DNA from: a virus
DNA length: 52,162 nucleotides
Strand: one strand, 5' to 3'
IMG/VR virus record: IMGVR_UViG_3300006734_000001
Span: 1-52,162 of that record
Shown piece by piece: positions 45,369-52,162 of the stretch. Both the position numbers and the translations under genes were made by a program. The notes beneath the pieces were generated by a model. It saw only the letters and a list, made by a program, of their open reading frames with translations. It was not told the origin of the DNA and did not search any database. Positions within the stretch are counted from its first letter, which is position 1, and every line of letters starts with the position of its first letter.

Positions 45369-48300
45369 ATGGAATTCAAATACATTGGCTCGCTGGATGA
45401 AGAGGAGCCAGCAACAACGCAGCAACTAGAACCGCAAGTCAGCCAGCAACCAACCAAAACTGATGGCGGAACGCGGTTCAAATACATTGGCGATGTTGAG
45501 GCAATCGGTCAAGAGTTCTTCAGCTTTGAAGATGCAATATCAGCGATAGGCACGATACCCGAGGCTTTGGCGGTTGGCATTCCTGCTGCATTTCAAAAAC
45601 TTGTAACCGGACTTGAGATTCCAGAAGAGTCTGAAGCTATCGAGAGAGAGATTGAATTCCAACAGAGGATGCAGAAAGAGCAAGCGGATCGCGTGGCATC
45701 AGGCAAGGCCACAGTATTTGGCTCTGCTGTTCGCGCAGGAGCGCCAAGTTACTCTGGGAGCTTTATGACAATGGGCGCAGCAATCCCTGCGGGGATTGGT
45801 GGAGCTATTGCTGGCGGTCCTGCGGCGAAAATCACAGGACCAGCGGCGGCAATGGCGGCATCTGGCACGGTAGCCTATCGCATGGCTGGCTCCGATCTGA
45901 TGTATCGGGCCTACAAGCAGCTTGAAAATAAGAAGGGTTCCCCCCTTACCGATGAAGAGAAAGCAGAGTTTTACAAGACCATTCTTCCTATCGCACAGAA
46001 CGCCGCCCTATGGGAAGCTGGGCCGGAAGCGGTCAGTAATGCCATCTCTCTTGGCGTAGGCAGGTTTGTATTCGGATTCGGTAAGGGCACTGCAAAGCAA
46101 GTTGTCAATGAATCCATCGAGGCAGCAAACAAGACCTTAACCCGCAAGATTGGGGAGAAGAGCGCCGCAATTGCTGGAGGATTGGGGGCGGAAATTGCCA
46201 GCGAAGGCGTTACCGCTATGGGTCAGTTCCCGCAGGAGAAAAAGGTTCAGCAATTCGTGGAGACAGGAACAACCGAAGGCGCAGAGACTCAATACCCCGG
46301 CGGATATTTACAGGCAGTCAAGGATGTCGCGCCTGCCACCACGGCAGTATATTTTGGAATGGGTGCAGTAGGCGGGGGGGCTAAGCTAGCTACCCTCCCA
46401 TTCCAGAGGCAGAAGTCGCCAGAGCAGATCGAGGAAGACAACATCAATCTTGAGGCTGAAAGGGTTTCGAGAGAGCTTTCCGTTGGCGAGACAGACGAAG
46501 AGACGAAGGGTATCGTCGCCGCGCTCAACACCGCTAGGGATAACCTCGCTGCGAAGAAAGAAGTCTACACCGCGCTTGAGCCTACCGATCCCGCCGCCCA
46601 ATCCCTTGGTATGGAGATTCGCCAGATGGAGCGGGATGTGGCGATGCTGGATGCGGAACTACGCAAGAGGACTGGCGAACCCCTCGCCCAAGCAGAGGCA
46701 CAGCAAGCAGAGATTGCCCGTGGGTTGGAGGAGCCAGTATCGGCAACGATAACGCAAGAGCAAAGGGTGACAGATCTTCGTGCCGTATCGGAGAATACCG
46801 CTACACCGGAGCAGATCGCGTCTCTTTCGCAGGCCGGGTTGGTCGATGTGATCAAAGGCAAGCCCGTCGTTAACGAGGACGGAGAGGCTATCCTCGCGCA
46901 AGCACAGGCTCCCCTGCCGCGACTTACGCCGGAAGAGAGAGTTGCGGAGATCGAGGGTGAAGCTCCGGTTGCGCCCGCTCCAGCAGAGGGCGTAACAGAA
47001 ACCCCAGAGCAAAGATATTCAAGACTACTTGCGGAAGCTGAACCGTTCTCAAGGCCGGGAACAAACTACAACCGCAATATCGCATCATCCTACGAGCGAT
47101 TGAAGGCTGGAGTTGAATCTGGTTCAACGCTAAACGAACCTCGCGCAGAAGAACTTGAGATTAGACTTCGCAAGGTTCAGCCCGCCCCCGCATCTACTAT
47201 CAGAGAAGAACCGCAAGTTTCTCCAATGATAGGCGCGGAGCCAACTCAACCTGCGCCAGCGGAAGGAGTAACACCAGCACCGGAAACCGCCGCAGAGCCG
47301 GATATCCGCAGAGCGGCAGTAGAAGAAGAAGTCCAACCCGTCCCCGCAGAGGAGCAATACACACCCAAGCAAGCGCAGAGTGCGCTGAAGAAGCTCTTCG
47401 GTCGCAAAATCCCGGACCGCATCAAGATCATCAACGACCCGGAGAATAAGAGAAAAGCTGGATACTTTGTAGATAACGGAGAAATTGAACTAAACCTCGC
47501 GTATCTCAAAAAGACCGACAACTTGGAGGACATCATCACCCACGAAATCGGGCACTTCATCTACCCCGACCCCGAGTTTCAAAAGGCATTCCAATCATTC
47601 TGGGAAGCAATTCCGGATGATAAAAAGGAAAACATCACCAATTACGTCAAGTCTGCCTACAGCAAAGATACTGGAGAAATCCAGATCGAGGAAGCGCAGG
47701 TCATTGCCTTTGAGAAGATCATTGCCCGCAGCAAGCGCGGCGTGAATTGGTGGACGCAACTCAAGGACATCATCAATCGCATCATCAATCGCATCTTTGG
47801 AACTGATTTCGAGGTATCCGACCACGGCGCTATGGCGGTCTTGGCTGCTGGAATCAAGCGATACGGTAGCGGGGAGAGGATCATCCGCGAGACGAAGAAG
47901 CTACCAGAGGGTAGCGATATCCGTATGGCTGGAGTCCAATCGCAGGACGCCCGCTTCGCAGAGCTAGAGGCTAGGGCTAGAGAGGGAGACAAGGAAGCTG
48001 AAGCGGAAGCGCAGAGGATGGTGGATGAGGCGGCGAAGGCGGCTGGGTATGGGATGTATGGTGTTCACAGAACAACCGAGGCTGGAATTACTGAATTCAA
48101 GAAAGAGGGCGTTGGTCGCGGCGTATCATTTTCTGGAGACGCGGGTTTCTATTTTGCTTTTTCTGAAAACGACCAAGCCTCGCAAGTTTTTGGCAATAGA
48201 GTTTACAGGGCTTACCTCAAGGTAAACAACCCCGCTCCTGTATCGGTTGTATTTAAAAATGTAATTAGAACAGTTGTTCCGGAATCCGCAAGAGAAGCTG

Positions 48301-51300
48301 TAGGTAAATTCTTTTCACGACTTCGATTTGAAAGGGCGCGGCAAGGCAACATAATCAATGCGGCAAAGACTGCATTCCAAGAAGCTACCCAGCGCAGAAT
48401 AAATCCAGAGAGAATGTTTAGGGCTGATGCCGAAAGATTGATGGATTTGGGATACGATGGGATTGTCTGGAGCGGAGATGAAAATATAACCGCGCCCCCT
48501 CAAATTGTCGTCTTTACTCCAAACCAAATCAAATCCGCAGACCCATTCACATACGACGATGCAGGCAATCTAATCCCCCTATCCCAGCGATTCCAACCAA
48601 CAGAAAGAGACATCCGCAGAATGGCGGTGGAGCCACGGAGAGAGCAAGAGGCTGGAATCAAGAATATCGGTAAGATTATTGATACGCCGGTGGGCATCAA
48701 CCGCCGCACCGAGGAAGTGATCCGCAGGGATGTGTTCAATTCTGATGAAGTAAACCCAGAGCAAACCGCAAAGGCATACGATCTGATTGATCGGTTGAGC
48801 CGTGATCCAAAAGAGGCGAACAACTACGCCGACGAGATCAATGAACTCACTAGGAAAGAACTCTCTGCTGAAGAGAACAGAGAGGTTGCACAGACAATTG
48901 GCGCGGTGAAGCTCGGAAATGAACTCTTCAAATATGCGGTGAATCTCGCCGCCAAGGGAGATATCCGCATGCTCCAGCTTCTTACTGAACGGTTCAATGA
49001 TTTGGCTACAGGCGCAGGCGGAATCGGGCAGGATGCTCGCAACCTGCAAGCCCGCCAGAACCTAGCAAGCTGGGTGAAGCGAGCGGCGGAAAGCCAGAAG
49101 ACAGGCATTGTTAACGCAGTAGCCATCCAAATCTATGGACCCGGCGCAACACAAGAACAGATCGACACCATCCGCGATGCGGTGAATGCGGTGAACAAGA
49201 CGAAGGTGGAGGATGCCGACGCCATCTACACCGACCTAGAGGAGACGGGTAGCAGGACCGGAGTCGAGATTCGCAAGGCAGTAGAGAAGGCGATGGACAA
49301 AGCTGACGCCTCTAGCAAAGACCCGTGGGTGATGGCTCTGGAGATTGTAAAGGCTATCGAGGGATTCCAGAAGTTCACCTATGAAGGGCTGACCATATCT
49401 GTCCCTCAGAACATCAAGAACCTTGTTAGCAAGAACCTCGCCAACTACCGCAAGAAGATGAAGACCAAGGGCGCGGACGGGTTGGAGAAGACATTCTGGA
49501 AAACGATGTCCGACCAAGAGGACAAGATGGGGCCGCTTGGTGAGGTGGACATGGCGGTGGGCAGGAACTTGGCTGGCATCGTGAAGGATACGCTGATCAA
49601 GCTGGGGCTGAAGGGTGAGCCTCCGGACACCAAGATGACTTTGATCGAGCAGGTTGCCAACATCCTCTCCAACAACGAACTATCGACAGACCGCATGGCA
49701 GAGGCGGATAAGCGAATCTCGGAAGAGATAGCGGCACGCAGGGGGAAAGAGGTTTCTGATGCGGAAGATGCCAATGCTAGCCCGGAGGTCATAGACGCTA
49801 TCGAAGCCAAGTGGGAGGGCATCCAACAAGCATGGGATGAATCCATGTCCCGTCAGATGGATATCCCGATCAGCGATGCCACGCTCCGCCGACTCATTAG
49901 CAATGAACTGAAGGAAGATAATACAACCATCTCGCAATTCGTGAAAGAGGTTGGTGACGATATTGCCATCTCCAACGCAAGGAAGGGAACCATCATTAAC
50001 AAGATCATCTCCAAGCTCAATGGTTTGAATGAGGACGGGTCTACCAAGCGCGACTACACCAAGCTAGAAGAGTTTCTTTCCAGTCAATTTGACCAAATGG
50101 TTTCCAACCAGAAGCTCAAGAACCGGATGCGTTCTGCGGTCAAGAAGGTGGCGAAGGAGGCTGATCCCAACAAGCAGGCGGAACGCCAAATCGAGCGCCT
50201 TGCCGAACTCCAAAGCGATGTCCAGAGGTGGCCGCAAAAGAGGGAAGACAAGGTTCGTGATATTGTTTCCCAAGATTTACGAAACAAGCTGGACTTGGGG
50301 TTGAGGGTCGCAGACAAAATCAAGCGCAACTGGAAGCCTGTGCTTGTAGACAGGTTGGTCAATGCTGGTGTCGATCAAAGCACGGCTGGCATTCTCGCCG
50401 ACATTGTGTGGAGGCAGCATGAGATCAACTATCTCAACAGGAAGATGGCGCAGGTCGAGCGTGCCGTGACCAGAGGCAGTTTGGCCCCGATCATTGATGC
50501 GATCAAGAACACTCCGCTCGCCCAGCAACAAGACCCAGCGTGGAAGAGGAAGGTCGCCTACGATTATCTGATCAACGCAGGGCTGGATGCAAAGACTGCC
50601 GGGAGACTGGCAGACCTCATGGACACCACGCTCCAGAAGGTTCTCGCCGCCGCGCAGGCCAAGGCATTCGAGGACACGCTCAAAGGCAAGCTAGGTGATC
50701 AACGCTCCCGCCGTGGGATGGAGAAGTTCTTGAGGGCAATCCGAACCGGGGCAATCGACCCGACCAAGAATATAACAAGCGAGATCGCCGCCGCCAATGG
50801 GTGGACAGGGTTCACAAGCGAGCAATACGCCCGTCTCTCCGAACTGGATTCTATCGTCAACGATAAAAAGAAGACCGATCTGGAACTTGCTGCCGCCTAC
50901 AAGGAGATTCAAGACATCCTAGCGGACGCAAAGCTACAACCAAGGGTGAGGGAAGCATTGGCTGCATACTACACGGCGAACGCCTTGTCCGGCATCCCAA
51001 CCGCAACGGTGAACATCTTCTCCCCAATTGGATTCTCCCTCCGCAATCTAATGACGGACACGATCAAGAATCTGGCAACCAACCCCGCCGCATTGCCAAC
51101 GACCTTCGACACCTTCGTGTCTAGTTGGAAGACCTACTTCTCGGAGGTGGCATTCAGCTTCAAGAACAATGTTCAGCGTCGAGGCGTGGTGGAATACCTT
51201 TCCAACGACGATATTCTCCTTCGCCTCTACAACAAGGGCAAGAAGCAATGGCAGCAAGGTCAGCGGGCGGAGGGAATGAAGAATATGATTGTCGGCATGA

Positions 51301-52162
51301 TGGAGTATGTCGGCAGGATGCTAAAGGCTTTGGACGAGGGAGCGGTGTCCGTGCTGGAGCAGCAGGGGCTGACCCGCTATGCCATGGATGCCATGCAAAA
51401 GGCGGGAATCCCGGCAAAGGATGCTAGGGCCGCAGCCAATGCTGTCCTCTCCCAAAAGCAGGCATTCATTGAGGAGATGGTGGCGAAGGGAGTGAACAAG
51501 ACGCAAGCGAGAGCAATGTCCGACGATGTGTTCCGCTCTGCGTGGGTTGAGGCGCTGACCAACTTTGAGATCCCAAGCCAGCAGGTTCTAAACGCCTCGC
51601 TCAACGACGCTTTGGCATCCATCGGCAGGATCAACAATACCTTTGATGCGTTGAAGAAGGAGGATCGCAACATCCGCGACCTTGGCTTCGCCTCCGCGCC
51701 TCCGATTGGGTTGCTGGAAAGGCTTGGAGAATCATTGAACAGCGACAAAGCCACCGAGACACAGAAGGTCTTTTACCGAATGGTTTATGGTTTCGCCATC
51801 GTTCCTGCTCGCGTCTTCCGTGAGGCGGCATGGTTTTCGCCATACGGGTTTGTGAGGTTTGCTGTGAACAGCTTCTCCAAGAGGGGCGGGGGAGCGGGCC
51901 GATACGCCCAGTCCCTTGGAACGGATGCCCAGTTCCGCCAGAGGATGACTGAAACAATAGCTGGAACCGCTGTGCTTGGCGCAATGCTTGCACTATCCAA
52001 GGGATCGGACGAAGACCCGTTCGATGAACTTCCGTTTAAGATCGTAGTCACGGGCAACGGTCCCGAGCGCAGGCTCGACCCGCAGTTCTACGATTCATGG
52101 AACAAGAAATACAAAAGGAATGCTCTGCATGTATTTTTTGGAAAAACCAAGTTTGCGATCAA
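45369..52162 (+). CDS. Giant polyvalent virion protein with zincin protease and ADP-ribosyltransferase domains (continues at 1-904)
   Basis: A 2,524-aa protein across the circle junction. An N-terminal hydrophobic Gly/Ala segment (about 125-185) precedes disordered Ala/Pro/Glu stretches. A zincin-type metallopeptidase (about 670-810) has THEIGHF, the HExxH motif at 725-729. An ADP-ribosyltransferase-like domain follows (about 890-1065): GVHRTTEAGITEF, GVSFSGDAGFYFAFS, LGYDGIVWSG and VVFTPNQIKSAD, the ART-PolyVal pattern. Long coiled-coil regions lead to a C-terminal part resembling large-polyvalent-protein domains (LPD38-like, about 1870-2210). Polyvalent proteins are injected with phage DNA and act in the host. 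It is the last gene of the ejection-protein set. Sites 21 and 22 are inside. Confidence 0.85.
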   Translation, partial: MEFKYIGSLDEEEPATTQQLEPQVSQQPTKTDGGTRFKYIGDVEAIGQEFFSFEDAISAIGTIPEALAVGIPAAFQKLVTGLEIPEESEAIEREIEFQQRMQKEQADRVASGKATVFGSAVRAGAPSYSGSFMTMGAAIPAGIGGAIAGGPAAKITGPAAAMAASGTVAYRMAGSDLMYRAYKQLENKKGSPLTDEEKAEFYKTILPIAQNAALWEAGPEAVSNAISLGVGRFVFGFGKGTAKQVVNESIEAANKTLTRKIGEKSAAIAGGLGAEIASEGVTAMGQFPQEKKVQQFVETGTTEGAETQYPGGYLQAVKDVAPATTAVYFGMGAVGGGAKLATLPFQRQKSPEQIEEDNINLEAERVSRELSVGETDEETKGIVAALNTARDNLAAKKEVYTALEPTDPAAQSLGMEIRQMERDVAMLDAELRKRTGEPLAQAEAQQAEIARGLEEPVSATITQEQRVTDLRAVSENTATPEQIASLSQAGLVDVIKGKPVVNEDGEAILAQAQAPLPRLTPEERVAEIEGEAPVAPAPAEGVTETPEQRYSRLLAEAEPFSRPGTNYNRNIASSYERLKAGVESGSTLNEPRAEELEIRLRKVQPAPASTIREEPQVSPMIGAEPTQPAPAEGVTPAPETAAEPDIRRAAVEEEVQPVPAEEQYTPKQAQSALKKLFGRKIPDRIKIINDPENKRKAGYFVDNGEIELNLAYLKKTDNLEDIITHEIGHFIYPDPEFQKAFQSFWEAIPDDKKENITNYVKSAYSKDTGEIQIEEAQVIAFEKIIARSKRGVNWWTQLKDIINRIINRIFGTDFEVSDHGAMAVLAAGIKRYGSGERIIRETKKLPEGSDIRMAGVQSQDARFAELEARAREGDKEAEAEAQRMVDEAAKAAGYGMYGVHRTTEAGITEFKKEGVGRGVSFSGDAGFYFAFSENDQASQVFGNRVYRAYLKVNNPAPVSVVFKNVIRTVVPESAREAVGKFFSRLRFERARQGNIINAAKTAFQEATQRRINPERMFRADAERLMDLGYDGIVWSGDENITAPPQIVVFTPNQIKSADPFTYDDAGNLIPLSQRFQPTERDIRRMAVEPRREQEAGIKNIGKIIDTPVGINRRTEEVIRRDVFNSDEVNPEQTAKAYDLIDRLSRDPKEANNYADEINELTRKELSAEENREVAQTIGAVKLGNELFKYAVNLAAKGDIRMLQLLTERFNDLATGAGGIGQDARNLQARQNLASWVKRAAESQKTGIVNAVAIQIYGPGATQEQIDTIRDAVNAVNKTKVEDADAIYTDLEETGSRTGVEIRKAVEKAMDKADASSKDPWVMALEIVKAIEGFQKFTYEGLTISVPQNIKNLVSKNLANYRKKMKTKGADGLEKTFWKTMSDQEDKMGPLGEVDMAVGRNLAGIVKDTLIKLGLKGEPPDTKMTLIEQVANILSNNELSTDRMAEADKRISEEIAARRGKEVSDAEDANASPEVIDAIEAKWEGIQQAWDESMSRQMDIPISDATLRRLISNELKEDNTTISQFVKEVGDDIAISNARKGTIINKIISKLNGLNEDGSTKRDYTKLEEFLSSQFDQMVSNQKLKNRMRSAVKKVAKEADPNKQAERQIERLAELQSDVQRWPQKREDKVRDIVSQDLRNKLDLGLRVADKIKRNWKPVLVDRLVNAGVDQSTAGILADIVWRQHEINYLNRKMAQVERAVTRGSLAPIIDAIKNTPLAQQQDPAWKRKVAYDYLINAGLDAKTAGRLADLMDTTLQKVLAAAQAKAFEDTLKGKLGDQRSRRGMEKFLRAIRTGAIDPTKNITSEIAAANGWTGFTSEQYARLSELDSIVNDKKKTDLELAAAYKEIQDILADAKLQPRVREALAAYYTANALSGIPTATVNIFSPIGFSLRNLMTDTIKNLATNPAALPTTFDTFVSSWKTYFSEVAFSFKNNVQRRGVVEYLSNDDILLRLYNKGKKQWQQGQRAEGMKNMIVGMMEYVGRMLKALDEGAVSVLEQQGLTRYAMDAMQKAGIPAKDARAAANAVLSQKQAFIEEMVAKGVNKTQARAMSDDVFRSAWVEALTNFEIPSQQVLNASLNDALASIGRINNTFDALKKEDRNIRDLGFASAPPIGLLERLGESLNSDKATETQKVFYRMVYGFAIVPARVFREAAWFSPYGFVRFAVNSFSKRGGGAGRYAQSLGTDAQFRQRMTETIAGTAVLGAMLALSKGSDEDPFDELPFKIVVTGNGPERRLDPQFYDSWNKKYKRNALHVFFGKTKFAI
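46738..46751. promoter_or_regulatory. Dispersed palindrome site 21 (TATCGGCAACGATA)
   Basis: Copy inside the giant gene, read in the second frame as VSATI. Confidence 0.5.
50852..50865. promoter_or_regulatory. Dispersed palindrome site 22 (TATCGTCAACGATA)
   Basis: Copy inside the giant gene, read as SIVNDK. Confidence 0.55.
52040..52162. repeat. Terminal direct repeat, right copy
   Basis: Identical to bases 1-123. The giant gene passes through it in frame. Confidence 0.95.

Overview
The window is one complete phage genome from a circular assembly. Its first 123 bases recur exactly as its last 123 (1-123 = 52040-52162), so the unique genome is about 52,039 bp. The gene that runs off the right end re-enters in frame on the left, giving one giant gene of 45369 to 904 (2,524 codons plus stop). 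The virion genes fit a short-tailed (podovirus-like) phage: large terminase, portal, scaffold, capsid, T7 gp11/gp12-like tail-tube proteins, internal virion proteins and a giant 'polyvalent' protein, with no sheath, tape measure or baseplate seen. I saw no integrase, DNA polymerase, RNA polymerase, tRNA or CRISPR array. A lysis lipoprotein suggests a Gram-negative host. Several small proteins resemble ones I associate with aquatic phages. The host cannot be named from the sequence.

Layout. 1004-4798 (+) is a tightly overlapping recombination/DNA-binding operon (PD-(D/E)XK nuclease, OB-fold-like protein, ParB/HTH-like protein) closed by a clear terminator. 4965-6626 (-) is an SF2 helicase. 6707-7273 (+) is a lone gene between 17-bp perfect direct repeats. 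7270-18347 (-) is the early arm, with many very small genes, a resolvase-like nuclease, a DnaB-type helicase and a replication-initiator-like gene. It is interrupted by a 1.25-kb gene-free stretch (9928-11178) with iteron-like repeats and strong strand asymmetry. 18348-18411 is a divergent control region, and 18412 (+) encodes a small XRE-type HTH regulator. From 18412 to the end the genome is rightward virion and lysis genes, except for an inverted terminase gene (20938-22770).

The most striking feature is a dispersed 14-bp interrupted palindrome, TATCG-N4-CGATA. I counted 22 copies by eye, spread around the whole genome on both arms, where chance predicts about 0.05. About ten are intergenic and several touch or immediately precede start codons (11422, 16799, 18348, 41123). 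The rest lie inside genes in two reading frames and on both gene strands. One sits in the divergent control region beside the HTH gene. The simplest reading is a genome-wide operator network, similar in concept to the stoperators of mycobacteriophage L5 but with an unrelated, symmetric sequence.

Other notable elements are an approximately 290-nt structured-RNA candidate (19204-19490) and a hairpin-rich leader before the capsid gene (27177-27494). Early and virion genes repeatedly carry GC-hairpin plus CA-rich leaders without a Shine-Dalgarno. A fibre plus 77-codon gene pair is duplicated on both sides of the terminase-capsid block, and a spike cassette is flanked by a 24-bp direct repeat. All identifications were made by eye from translated sequence and motifs, with no database search.
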